Source: a virus
Direction: 5' to 3' (one strand)
Virus record (IMG/VR): IMGVR_UViG_3300031367_000003
Coordinates: 1-32,121 of that record
Length of the DNA stretch: 32,121 nt
A model generated the notes under the pieces. It worked only from the letters and a program-made list of their open reading frames with translations. It was not told where the DNA came from and ran no database searches. How positions within the stretch are numbered: position 1 is the stretch's first letter; each line of letters starts with the position of its first letter. A program made the position numbers and the translations under genes. Shown in pieces: positions 6,708-13,270 of the stretch.

Positions 6708-7060
6708 GCAATCGGCTCCCGATCAGCGTTCAACCGAGTCCGCATTTCTTCCAGTGCTGAGACTGCGTATTCAGCTTCCTTAAGTCTTTTTTTCGCTACC
6801 TCCAGTTTCTCCAAAAAAGGAGCAAGATTCGCCTTTGCCTTTTCCACCTGTCTGCGTGCGAAGTCGCGCTCGTATTCCGCACCGGTTAATTTAATCCTTT
6901 CATCTATTATGTCGTATGCTCCTTTCTTGCCCACCCCTGGGATTTTTAGTAGTTGGTCTTCGCTCAAGGAAAAAACGGATTTGATGTTCCATGCCCCCGC
7001 TTTTTGCAAAGCATGTTTTGTCCTATCCCTTACCCAGAAGTATCTATCAATTTCAACCAT
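6704..7060 (-). CDS. helix-hairpin-helix and coiled-coil phage protein
   Basis: A 118-residue protein. Residues 10-47 contain LQKAGAWNIKSVFSLSEDQL followed by LLKIPGVGKKGAYDI, the same layout as the helix-hairpin-helix DNA-binding fold of the RNA polymerase alpha C-terminal domain. Residues 60-110 are a charged coiled coil. The start at 7060 has an AGAGGAG ribosome site. It may bind DNA and recruit or steady the helicase encoded right after it (4-base overlap); that link is inference. Confidence 0.7.
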   Translation of the reverse strand: MVEIDRYFWVRDRTKHALQKAGAWNIKSVFSLSEDQLLKIPGVGKKGAYDIIDERIKLTGAEYERDFARRQVEKAKANLAPFLEKLEVAKKRLKEAEYAVSALEEMRTRLNADREPIA

Positions 7061-7345
7061 ATGAAACTCCTCTGTACCCAACCATGCGCTCAAAACGGAC
7101 CCGCAAAAGTCGCGGGGCGTTTAGCTATCAGTTTGGCGAAATATTCATCGTCAGAAATTGCTCGCCTACCCCTTCCTCGAGGGGGCATTTGCCGGCGGGC
7201 TTTTCGGATCGTGCCGTAGGGGGCGAGGCGTTCGCCCCCCAGTGTCTGCCGCCGCTGGCCTGCGCTCCGACCCGGCCTATTTGTCGCGCAGGCATCGCGT
7301 CACGTGAGCCGCCGGGTCTGCCGCGATTCGTCTGCCTGGCTTCCG
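7061..7345. other. 285-base non-coding gap with hairpins
   Basis: No open frame with a ribosome site is visible on either strand. Two hairpins stand out: GGGGGCGA (7219-7226) against TCGCCCCC (7232-7239) with a 5-base loop, and on the minus strand AAACG/CGTTT enclosing CCGC/GCGG around 7098-7128. Neither has a T tract, so they are not classic terminators. The upstream gene ends in ATCTAAC, the same box that ends the gene before the attC-like element. Confidence 0.5.
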
Positions 7346-7600
7346 TTAGATTGCGGTGTCGTATTCAGAGAAATCGTCCATTTCCAGCGGCTCGTCTTTG
7401 CGTCTCGGCGTCCATATCGCGAATAGCCAGCAGCTAGAACAACGGCGCTGTCTATGCGTTTTCTGCATGTGCTCCGCCCACTCATGCCAAGCGATATAGC
7501 CGTCAGGTCCGCGCGTGTGCGCCCAATAATTCGGGCATCGCTCCGGGTGATCCCTGAAGTACATGATCCGCGCTATCACATGCGCGTCATAGGTCTCCAT
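7346..7600 (-). CDS. small conserved phage protein with Cys/His-rich core
   Basis: An 84-residue protein. The core HPERCPNYWAHTRGPDGYIAWHEWAEHMQKTH precedes RQRRCSSCWLFAIWTPRRK. The pattern R-C-x-x-C-G/W-L-x-A-I-W-T-P is familiar from small phage proteins; a CxxC plus several histidines suggest a metal site. It is the first gene after the terminator at 7621-7653, so its expression should need read-through or a weak local promoter that I could not identify. Confidence 0.65.
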   Translation of the reverse strand: METYDAHVIARIMYFRDHPERCPNYWAHTRGPDGYIAWHEWAEHMQKTHRQRRCSSCWLFAIWTPRRKDEPLEMDDFSEYDTAI

Positions 7601-7620
7601 AGACGCCCCACGTCTCGCCC

Positions 7621-7653
7621 AAAAAAAAGCCCGCGCAGGCTCAGTGCGCGGGC
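7621..7653 (-). terminator. strong intrinsic terminator (tR1-like position)
   Basis: On the minus strand a perfect 9-bp GC-rich stem, GCCCGCGCA with TGCGCGGGC, closes a 7-base loop and is followed by eight T residues. It should stop transcripts of the YdaS/Cro-like gene before the replication operon, just as tR1 lies between cro and the O/P genes in lambda. Confidence 0.88.
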
Positions 7654-8021
7654 AAGCTCAGGACACATCAGGAGATTCGGCCCTACTTCATCCGCCGGGC
7701 CGGCAGGCGGCATTTGGGGGGAGAGGTCACCGGCCACGATCGGGTGAGCGAGGAGGGAACTCTGCCCGACCGCTCGGCGACCTCTCGAAACCGTGCGAGG
7801 CAAACTGCCCGGATTCCCAGGGGCTCCGGGCGGCCCCACTATTTCGCTTCGTGCACAGGCATAGCTGCCCTCTCGCTTTATCGGGAGCGGAGCGGGCGCA
7901 ATGGGGCTCTCCTGCCTCAGAAGCCGGCGACCATCCCGCAATCTCCGGCCCGAATGACTCTCCACACCGAGGTACACTCGGCTTATCCCTTCATGGTGTA
8001 TTTGTCGTGGCACCGCCCAGA
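7654..8021 (-). other. long untranslated stretch between the Cro-like gene and its terminator
   Basis: Open frames here read through the terminator or lack ribosome sites, so I see no protein gene. On the minus strand there are short perfect stems, CCGAG/CTCGG around 7967-7981 and GCCCGGA/TCCGGGC (7807-7813 with 7825-7831), and a 7-codon ORF (MPVHEAK). The 370 bases could be a structured leader controlling the terminator, or a small RNA. No known class is recognised. Confidence 0.4.
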
Positions 8022-8321
8022 TCAGGCGGCGTCCGCAGATACTTTCTCATCTTCACGTGGCTTGGGTTTAGGCGGCGCAGCCTCGGCCGGCGCGTGGCCG
8101 TACGTCTTGGGACATGCCTCGTACCTTGTGACCTTCCCGCCCGTGATCTCTTCGATCTTAAGGGCCAGCGACCAGGACACCTCCCCGAGCCGCTTCGCCT
8201 TGCTCACGGCGGCCTTGGTGCGGCCTAACCGGCTGGCCAGCTCCGTCTGTGTGCAGTCCAGGACCTGGCATGCCCGCTCGATCGGATTGCTCCGCCCGCG
8301 AACTGAATCGGCTTTCGACAT
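8022..8321 (-). CDS. YdaS/Cro-like helix-turn-helix regulator
   Basis: A 99-residue protein. Residues about 12-60 (NPIERACQVLDCTQTELASR, then LGRTKAAVSKAKR and LKIEEITGGKVTRYEACP) match the YdaS family of Cro-type DNA-binding proteins, in which the TELASRLG and AAVSK helices form the HTH. The tail (Ala/Pro/Lys-rich, APAEAAPPKPKPREDEK) is disordered. The start at 8321 has an AGGAG ribosome site and lies about 40 bases after a strong leftward promoter. Its place between divergent promoters says it is the Cro-like early switch. Confidence 0.82.
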   Translation of the reverse strand: MSKADSVRGRSNPIERACQVLDCTQTELASRLGRTKAAVSKAKRLGEVSWSLALKIEEITGGKVTRYEACPKTYGHAPAEAAPPKPKPREDEKVSADAA

Positions 8322-8359
8322 TCTCTTGCTCCTGCATGCTCTGCGCGTCGTTGCGCCTA

Positions 8360-8387
8360 AATATACCCCCGCGAATCCACGTGTCAA
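8360..8387 (-). promoter_or_regulatory. leftward sigma70 promoter
   Basis: On the minus strand: a perfect -35 TTGACA (8382-8387), 16-base spacer, and -10 TATATT (8360-8365), five of six to consensus. It reads into the YdaS/Cro-like gene and, past the terminator, the replication operon; equivalent to lambda PR. Confidence 0.8.
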
Positions 8388-8441
8388 CCTTCGGTTATTT
8401 TAGGGTGACCAGCGCACAACGCTTGCCACGTAAATTTCTTG

Positions 8442-8472
8442 TTGACACGGGGGTCAAAGCGTAGTTTACAAT
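8442..8472 (+). promoter_or_regulatory. rightward promoter with overlapping operator candidate
   Basis: A perfect -35 TTGACA (8442-8447) is followed after 19 bases by TACAAT (8467-8472), five of six to the -10 consensus; the spacer is longer than ideal. TTGAC (8442) and GTCAA (8453-8457) form an inverted repeat across the -35, a plausible operator. Both divergent promoters share the string TTGACACG. It drives the recombination operon, like lambda PL. Confidence 0.7.
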
Positions 8473-8514
8473 GCCACTCACGATGACACAGGAACGAGAC
8501 GAGAGGAAGAAGCG

Positions 8515-8718
8515 ATGCGATACGAAGTCCCGAAGACCCCACCGGAGCTGAGCCCACCCAAGCTGAGCGCCCCAAACGCGGACGAGATTGTCGTAATCCT
8601 CAAATACCCCAGGAACACGGAGCTCCTGAAGCTCCGCGACGAAATGGACCAGCTCGATCGCCGTCTTTATCTGAATCCGGACGGCACCTACGAAGGCGTC
8701 AGGACGGTACGGCCATGA
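8515..8718 (+). CDS. small phage protein, unknown function
   Basis: A 67-residue protein, first gene of the rightward operon. The N-terminus is Pro-rich (VPKTPPELSPPKLSAP); the C-terminal half looks like a helix (RNTELLKLRDEMDQLDRRL) followed by a strand. GAGAGGAAG precedes the ATG. It overlaps the next gene by 4 bases. As first gene after the early promoter it could be a regulator or host-takeover factor; no motif supports that directly. Confidence 0.6.
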   Translation: MRYEVPKTPPELSPPKLSAPNADEIVVILKYPRNTELLKLRDEMDQLDRRLYLNPDGTYEGVRTVRP

Positions 8719-9023
8719 GCAACGTCGTCAGCGATCTATTCCTGCAGAGATTCAACCCCTCGGCTGTAGGAGACCCGCGCAGCCCCGAATTTCGCGCCGG
8801 CGTCATGGCCTGCCTGATGTTCAAGGCGAAAGAGGTCGAGGAGCTGAAGTCCCCATACAAGCCCGGGACCGCCTCGCGTGACGCATATGACGCGGGCATT
8901 GAAGAGGGTGTCGTCATCTGGCGGCAGCATCTGCTGCGCGAGGCAATTGCCGAAGAGGAGAAGCGGAATGCGGCTCTATCCCGCCTGTCGAAGGCCGATC
9001 GTCCCATAGGGACCAAGCCATGA
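8715..9023 (+). CDS. small conserved phage protein
   Basis: A 102-residue protein. The middle (GDPRSPEFRAGVMACLMFKA, KEVEELKSPYKPGTASRDAY, AGIEEG) is a pattern I associate with small phage proteins in the region before exonuclease/RecT genes; no function is known to me. The C-terminus is a charged helix (REAIAEEEKRNAALSRL). ATG overlaps the upstream stop (ATGA). Confidence 0.65.
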   Translation: MSNVVSDLFLQRFNPSAVGDPRSPEFRAGVMACLMFKAKEVEELKSPYKPGTASRDAYDAGIEEGVVIWRQHLLREAIAEEEKRNAALSRLSKADRPIGTKP

Positions 9024-9130
9024 GCCGAAAACCGTTCCATGAGTCCCCGCCCCCCGGCTGGTTTGCCCTGCTTCTCGTTGTCCTTGTTATAGCGGCGGTG
9101 GGATTTTTGGCGAGCGTTTTTGGATCTTGA
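9020..9130 (+). CDS. 36-residue single-pass membrane peptide
   Basis: ATG at 9020 overlaps the TGA of the preceding gene (ATGA). The peptide has a polar Pro-rich start (MSRKPFHESPPPGW) and then one hydrophobic span of about 20 residues (FALLLVVLVIAAVGFLASVF). The coupling and the clean membrane segment argue for a real gene. It resembles in size the cIII- or kil-like small proteins of other phages, but no sequence signature supports either. Confidence 0.55.
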   Translation: MSRKPFHESPPPGWFALLLVVLVIAAVGFLASVFGS

Positions 9131-9152
9131 TGAGGGCGTGGCTCGGCAGGGC

Positions 9153-9461
9153 ATGGCTAGGCAAGGAGGGTTGGATAAGACGGCAACCAACAGAGGAATT
9201 TTTGATATTGGCATTGAACGACAGAAGACGCAATTCGACCCGGTGTGGCGGGTTCTTTCCCAGGTTGATGCGAATCGCCACGAGCACCCGACCGTGGCCG
9301 AGGTCATCGCGCGGCGGGTGCTACAGGAGGGGGATCGCCTAGCCTATCTGAAGGCCCTCGCCGAGCCAGGCCAGTGCGGGGACCAAAACATCATCGCCGC
9401 CAGGCGCCACGTAGCCATGACGCTGCTGGAATGCGTGGGCCTGGGCGAAGAGGAGGTATAA
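9153..9461 (+). CDS. small phage protein, unknown function
   Basis: A 102-residue protein starting MARQGGLDKTATNR. Residues about 25-95 look globular and helical (QFDPVWRVLSQVDANRHEHP, then VAEVIARRVLQEGDRLAYLK, and HVAMTLLECVGLGEE). Upstream TTG (9120) and GTG (9138) codons in frame are alternative starts; none has a strong ribosome site, so the start is uncertain. It ends two bases before the repeat-peptide gene. Confidence 0.55.
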   Translation: MARQGGLDKTATNRGIFDIGIERQKTQFDPVWRVLSQVDANRHEHPTVAEVIARRVLQEGDRLAYLKALAEPGQCGDQNIIAARRHVAMTLLECVGLGEEEV

Positions 9462-9463
9462 GG

Positions 9464-9649
9464 ATGATTCAACTGGTCGCAAATGAATGGTCGCGGTCGC
9501 GGTCGTGGTCGGGGTCGGGGTCGTGGTCGTGGTCGTGGTCGTGGTCAGGGTCAGGGTCAGGGTCATGGTCGCGGTCGTGGTCAGGGTCAGGGTCAGGGTC
9601 AGGGTCATGGTCGCGGTCGTGGTCGCGGTCGTGGTCGGGATTATTCTGA
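9464..9649 (+). CDS. Ser-alternating (S-R/W/G)n repeat peptide
   Basis: A 61-residue peptide starting MIQLVANEWSRSRSW. From residue 10 every second residue is Ser and the partners are Arg, Trp or Gly, ending SGLF. It begins two bases after the upstream stop, with GAGGTATAAGG before the ATG, so this frame is favoured over the Arg-Gly and Val-rich alternative frames. The whole repeat is the hexamer array at 9489-9638. Expected to be disordered or to form beta-sheet; function unknown. It could also be a non-coding repeat with an open frame. Confidence 0.45.
   Translation: MIQLVANEWSRSRSWSGSGSWSWSWSWSGSGSGSWSRSWSGSGSGSGSWSRSWSRSWSGLF
9489..9638 (+). repeat. GGTCNN hexamer array (25 units) with G-quadruplex motif
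   Basis: Twenty-five consecutive hexamers GGTCNN, NN being GC, GT, GG, AG or AT. Units come in runs, suggesting slipped-strand growth of small blocks. At 9584-9604 four GGG tracts separated by TCA make a canonical G-quadruplex motif on the coding strand; a three-tract version lies at 9548-9562. Confidence 0.9.
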
Positions 9650-9677
9650 TTTTCCAAATGGCATATGAGGAGCAGAA

Positions 9678-10034
9678 ATGAATATTGACGATTTGACAGT
9701 AAAGGAGATGCGAGAGCTGTTCAATTTGTTTTCGCCGACCGGAAGCGAAAGCGCGCCAAAAGTGAAAAACGACGATAGTCTGCTGAAAATCGGGGATGAC
9801 TACCTGATCCGCACCGTCACGATGATGTATACGGGAACCGTGCTGATTATCACTGATGCCGAAATTCTCCTCGGCAGGGCGGCATGGATAGCGGACAGCG
9901 GGAGATATGCAGATGCGTTAGCGAAAGGAACGCTGAACGAGGTCGAGCCATATCCGAATGCGGTAATTATCAGCAGAGCAGCAATTGTCGATGCAGCAAA
10001 ATGGGATCATCCATTGCCTCGGGAGCAGAAATGA
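9678..10034 (+). CDS. conserved phage protein, unknown function
   Basis: A 118-residue protein, more AT-rich in codon use than its neighbours. The segment YLIRTVTMMYTGTVLIITDA, then AAWIADSGRYADAL, LNEVEPYPNAVIISRAAIVDA and HPLPR is a conserved run I recognise from phage hypothetical proteins near exonuclease genes; it looks beta-rich. No function is known to me. GAGGAGCAGAA precedes the ATG and its stop overlaps the exonuclease start (ATGA). Confidence 0.7.
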   Translation: MNIDDLTVKEMRELFNLFSPTGSESAPKVKNDDSLLKIGDDYLIRTVTMMYTGTVLIITDAEILLGRAAWIADSGRYADALAKGTLNEVEPYPNAVIISRAAIVDAAKWDHPLPREQK

Positions 10035-10936
10035 CCATACTTCAGCAAACAGAAGCGTTCGCCTTCCCGAGCATCATGTCCGGGGTCCCCTTCGAGACCT
10101 ACCTCGAGATCGAGGCGGCCAGCAGCTCCGCAATCAAGATTGCGCTGGCCGAGTCCATGCTCCACGTCCGCGAGAAAGTGAAACAGGAAAGCGAGGCCAT
10201 GCGGCGCGGGACGCTCGTTCACGAGATGCTCCTCGAGCCTGAGGCCAAGCGCTATGTCGTCCTCCCGGAAGGCGCTGGCCGGGGCAGCAACAAGGCTAGG
10301 GAGCTCTATGTGGAGGCGCTTGCCGAGGCGCTCGATATGGTGCCGCCGGCGGTCGGCAAGGCGGCGCCAAGCGTGATGCTCGACGGGCAGATTCGCATTC
10401 TCCAGGACGAGGCCAAAGAGCGCGGGTTCTATATCATTGATCAGGACACCCATGTGCAAGCAGTGGCGATGCGTGATGCGGCGCTCAGCCATCCGATCGC
10501 CTCAATCATCCTGGAGGATTTCGAGCCAGAGCTGACGGTCCTCGCGCGACATGAAGAGACCGGCTGCCCGGTGAAGACCAGGGCCGATATTTGGTCTCAC
10601 AAGATGGACCTGACCGGCGACATCAAGACCACCGACTCAGCCGGCTATGATGCCTATACCCGCAAATGCGGCACCTTTCAGTACCACGTCCAGGCAGCGC
10701 TGTATGAATGGGCAGCGCGGGCGAATGGGTCACCGCGGGCCTTCCGCCACATCGTCATCGAATCCGAGCCTCCGCACGGCGTGCGCGTGATGGGTTTCGA
10801 CCAAGAGGCCATTGCCCACGGCTGGCAGCGGTGTCTAGCGGCCTTCCCGCGGTTTGCTGAGGCCTATGCCACCGGCTATTGGCCTGGCTATCCGGACGAG
10901 ATTGAGTCCATCAGCCTGCCCCGGTGGGCGCTCTGA
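10031..10936 (+). CDS. PD-(D/E)XK exonuclease, RecE/DUF3799-like
   Basis: A 301-residue protein. The nuclease signature is seen as RRGTLVHEMLLEP (58-70), D186 in RADIW, D197-I-K199 in the catalytic strand GDIKTTD, and the QxxxY motif YHVQAALY (218-225). This is the lambda-exonuclease-type fold as in RecE C-terminal/DUF3799 proteins, degrading one strand of double-stranded ends. Together with RecT encoded 670 bases downstream it forms a recombination pair. The start at 10031 overlaps the upstream stop and follows GGGAGCAG. Confidence 0.85.
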   Translation: MTILQQTEAFAFPSIMSGVPFETYLEIEAASSSAIKIALAESMLHVREKVKQESEAMRRGTLVHEMLLEPEAKRYVVLPEGAGRGSNKARELYVEALAEALDMVPPAVGKAAPSVMLDGQIRILQDEAKERGFYIIDQDTHVQAVAMRDAALSHPIASIILEDFEPELTVLARHEETGCPVKTRADIWSHKMDLTGDIKTTDSAGYDAYTRKCGTFQYHVQAALYEWAARANGSPRAFRHIVIESEPPHGVRVMGFDQEAIAHGWQRCLAAFPRFAEAYATGYWPGYPDEIESISLPRWAL

Positions 10937-10940
10937 GTAA

Positions 10941-11090
10941 TCAACGCCCGATGCTTGCTGCGATGGGATTCATATTGGTGCGCAACGATACGGGTTCTAT
11001 TCCCTCTACCGTGGCCGACCGGACGCGGTGTGAACGGGTGACGGCGGGATGCCGGTGAACCACGCGGGCCAGCAAGTTAGGGCACCCAAC
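10941..11090 (+). repeat. intergenic hairpin repeat, copy A
   Basis: Follows the exonuclease stop by 4 bases. Arms: GCCC (10946-10949) and CTTGCTG (10954-10960) pair with GGGC (11080-11083) and CAGCAAG (11070-11076); unpaired GATG faces TTA. The loop is about 109 bases and itself GC-rich. Flanks TCAACGCCC and GGGCACCCAA are shared with copies B to D. A start with ribosome site AGAAGGT follows at 11107. Confidence 0.75.
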
Positions 11091-11106
11091 GACAGAAGGT
11101 AACGTC

Positions 11107-11388
11107 ATGGATTTCAAACAGATCCGGATTGAAAAAAGAGACTGCGGTTATTGGGTTGCCGTAGATGATATGGCAGCCATTTGTCTCGGCCGAGATGAAG
11201 CGCTCGGACAGATAGCTTCTGTGTTATTCGGGCAAGAGACAATGTTCGGACTGACGAAAGAGGAGGAGCGAGCATATCTTCTTAATTCGATCAAGAATTT
11301 TGGCGGCAGCGAATATGCTGATACGGAATGGGCCGAATTTCTCGCATTTCTCGGCCTTCCGTTTGAGCCGTTAGAGAGAGAGGATTGA
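11107..11388 (+). CDS. small AT-rich phage protein
   Basis: A 93-residue acidic protein. The N-terminal half (QIRIEKRDCGYWVAVDDMAA, then ICLGRDEALGQIASVLFG) has the strand-strand-helix look of small HicB/DUF1902-type folds; the C-terminal half is helical with several aromatic residues. Not assigned to a family. Codons are clearly more AT-rich than in the flanking exonuclease and RecT genes, suggesting separate origin. Ribosome site AGAAGGT. Confidence 0.6.
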   Translation: MDFKQIRIEKRDCGYWVAVDDMAAICLGRDEALGQIASVLFGQETMFGLTKEEERAYLLNSIKNFGGSEYADTEWAEFLAFLGLPFEPLERED

Positions 11389-11389
11389 T

Positions 11390-11605
11390 ATGAGGATTCT
11401 AAAGATTGAGGATCAGATCCGGAGAGACTTCTGGGCGATCTATGAATGCGAGCATTGCGGACATACCAAACGTGGATCAGGATATGATGATGATAACTTT
11501 CATCGGAATATCATCCCCTCGATGAAATGCGAAAAATGCGGAAAGACAGCCTCCGAAGATTACCGGCCAATGGGTACAAAATTTGCTGAAACCGAGGTAA
11601 TTTAA
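11390..11605 (+). CDS. zinc-ribbon phage protein
   Basis: A 71-residue protein. Two CxxC knuckles, CEHCGHTKRG (20-29) and MKCEKCGKTA (45-54), are separated by about 23 residues including YDDDNFHRNIIPS, making a zinc ribbon. I know the pattern from small proteins next to phage recombination genes; function not established. Base use is AT-rich like the gene before it, one base away. Confidence 0.7.
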   Translation: MRILKIEDQIRRDFWAIYECEHCGHTKRGSGYDDDNFHRNIIPSMKCEKCGKTASEDYRPMGTKFAETEVI

Positions 11606-11606
11606 A

Positions 11607-12836
11607 ATGAATGACCTACAGAAAACCAACGTCGCCAATCTGCGCAGTCTGATCACCAAGCAGCAAGCGCAGATCAAGCTCGCACTGCCGAAGCATATCT
11701 CTCCGGAGCGCTTCGCCCGCGCCCTCTTCACCCAACTCCAGGTCAACCCAGCGCTGGCCAAGTGCACTCCGAACAGCGTCTTGGCCTCCACCATGAAAGC
11801 AGCCGAGCGTGGCCTCATGCCAGACGGGCGCATGGGCGCACTGGTTCCCTTCCGGAACAACAAGACCGGGACCATGGACGCACAGTTCGTGCCCATGTAC
11901 CAAGGCATCATTTCACTGATGCGCCAGAGCGGCGAGATCCTGGACGTATTCCCAGCCACGATCCGAGAGAACGACAAGTGGGACTGGGAGCTCGGACTCA
12001 GGCCAAACCTGATCCACAAGCCTGCCCTCAGTGACCGGGGAGAAGCCCTCGCCTATTACGCTGTGGCGACCTTCCGGGACGGGACGCGATCATTCGGCGC
12101 CGGCCTCATGACCATCGAAGAGGTGGAGGCGATCCGCCAGCGCTCACCCGCCAAAAATTCAGGGCCATGGGTAACCGACTTCGAGGCCATGGCCTGGAAG
12201 ACCGTCATTCGCAGGAACGCCAAATACTGGCCCCAGAGCGACGAGCTGGCACAGGTCATCGCTGATGAGGAAGAGTCCGACTTCGGCCGCTATGAGGTGA
12301 ACGTCACCCCGGGTGCTGGCGAAGGAGTGGACGCCAAGCTGATGTCGGAAGCTAAACAGCGACAGGCGAAGGAAGCGACGGTACCCGCCCAAGAGTCGGG
12401 GGGAGTGCCTGGGGCAGCCGCGCAGCAGGAGGAGGCGCCGGAGACCAGCGGCTGGCCGCGCGCCAACGAAGACGGCGAACTGGTGGACGCGCGCGGTATT
12501 CCCTGGATCGAAGCGGCGCACTCGGCCAACAAGACCTGCAAGGAAAACGGCGAATGGCGCATGAAGCGCGGCGCAGATCCCCACCGAGTGGCGCAGCTCG
12601 AGGCAGAGGCCATGAAACACCAGGCCGAAGAACCGGCCGGAGACCGCGGGCCGCCCGCTACTGAATCTGGCGGTGCCGGCTTCAGCTTCGAGACGCTGAT
12701 GGAAGAGGCCGAGGCCGTCCAGACCGAAGAGGACCGCGACCAGGTATTGGACCTGATGCGCAGCTCCCAGCTCACGGACGAGCAGCGCGAGCAGTTGGCG
12801 CAGGTCATGGCCGACAACATCGCCGCGGCATCTTGA
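11607..12836 (+). CDS. recT: RecT-family single-strand annealing protein with C-terminal extension
   Basis: A 409-residue protein. Residues about 20-230 show the RecT core: ERFARALFTQLQVNPALAKC, PNSVLASTMKAAERGLMPDG, VPMYQGIISLMRQSG, AVATFRDGTRSFGAGLMT and DFEAMAWKTVIRRNAKYWPQ. The protein anneals complementary strands exposed by the exonuclease. RecT proteins are usually 270-330 residues; here a disordered linker (260-300) leads to a second region, DARGIPWIEAAHSANKT then ENGEWRMKRG, a short domain also seen in other phage proteins, and a helical tail. Start is 1 base after the Zn-ribbon gene. Confidence 0.9.
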   Translation: MNDLQKTNVANLRSLITKQQAQIKLALPKHISPERFARALFTQLQVNPALAKCTPNSVLASTMKAAERGLMPDGRMGALVPFRNNKTGTMDAQFVPMYQGIISLMRQSGEILDVFPATIRENDKWDWELGLRPNLIHKPALSDRGEALAYYAVATFRDGTRSFGAGLMTIEEVEAIRQRSPAKNSGPWVTDFEAMAWKTVIRRNAKYWPQSDELAQVIADEEESDFGRYEVNVTPGAGEGVDAKLMSEAKQRQAKEATVPAQESGGVPGAAAQQEEAPETSGWPRANEDGELVDARGIPWIEAAHSANKTCKENGEWRMKRGADPHRVAQLEAEAMKHQAEEPAGDRGPPATESGGAGFSFETLMEEAEAVQTEEDRDQVLDLMRSSQLTDEQREQLAQVMADNIAAAS

Positions 12837-12865
12837 TCGTGGATGCAGCCGTTCACGGAGAAACT

Positions 12866-13132
12866 ATGAAGATTGAAGAACTGAAGTTTGAAGCACATCC
12901 AGCCGGCATGGGTGGTACTCAGGCCACGGTTGATTTCGACAACGGATATGGGGCAAGTGTGATTACCGGCCCGATGTTCTATACCGATGAAGATGCTCCG
13001 TATGAACTAGCCGTTATGAAGCGTGGCAAACTGACCTATGAAACGCCGATCACTGGCGATGTACTCGGGCATCTGACTGCAGAGGATGTAGAGCGCGTGC
13101 TGGATGATATTGCCGCGCTGCCAGCCGCCTAA
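12866..13132 (+). CDS. conserved small phage protein
   Basis: An 88-residue protein. HPAGMGGTQATVDFDNGYGA, then SVITGPMFYTDEDAPYELAV and ITGDVLGHLTAEDVERVL form a pattern I recognise from conserved phage hypothetical proteins; it looks like a small beta-sheet plus one helix. The ATG at 12866 follows CGGAGAAACT. An in-frame TTG at 12833 overlapping recT is less likely. Its stop is part of GCCTAAC, directly before hairpin copy B. Confidence 0.65.
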   Translation: MKIEELKFEAHPAGMGGTQATVDFDNGYGASVITGPMFYTDEDAPYELAVMKRGKLTYETPITGDVLGHLTAEDVERVLDDIAALPAA

Positions 13133-13135
13133 CGA

Positions 13136-13255
13136 TCAATGCCCGATGCTTGCTGCGGCGTGGAAAGCGGACACGCGGATTTGCCGGACGGCAGCCGTCC
13201 GACGCAGACCGGACATGCCGGAGTAGCGCCCGGCCAGCAAGCAATGGGCACCCAA
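13136..13255 (+). repeat. intergenic hairpin repeat, copy B
   Basis: Arms TGCCC (13140-13144) and TGCTTGCTG (13147-13155) pair perfectly with CAGCAAGCA (13235-13243) and GGGCA (13246-13250); GA faces AT in a two-by-two internal loop. The 79-base loop holds a second perfect hairpin, CGGACGG/CCGTCCG (13185-13191 with 13195-13201). Starts right after a stop codon, ends about 20 bases before the next start. Confidence 0.8.
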
Positions 13256-13270
13256 TTTGCCCAGAGGTGA

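Noticed and set aside
5856-7064. 402-codon open frame on the plus strand opposite the helicase
   Set aside because: It is antisense to a helicase with all motifs, its product has biased Arg/Val/His composition and no domain, and there is no operon context.
7061-7345. Second attC-like site after the gene ending at 7346 (stop inside ATCTAAC, GTTGGGT near 7078)
   Set aside because: The two boxes are about 270 bases apart and the inner boxes do not pair, so the shared ATCTAAC is probably chance.
7576-8013. 145-codon minus-strand frame between the Cro-like gene and the small gene at 7346
   Set aside because: It reads straight through the terminator stem and T tract and into the next gene in another frame, with no ribosome site and shadow-like composition.
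9489-9638. CRISPR array
   Set aside because: The units are contiguous hexamers with no spacers.
10990-11030. tRNA T-arm-like string GGGTTCTATTCCC in the loop of hairpin copy A
   Set aside because: The T-loop resemblance is real, but the stem pairs at only three positions, no anticodon or acceptor arm could be matched upstream, and no CCA follows.
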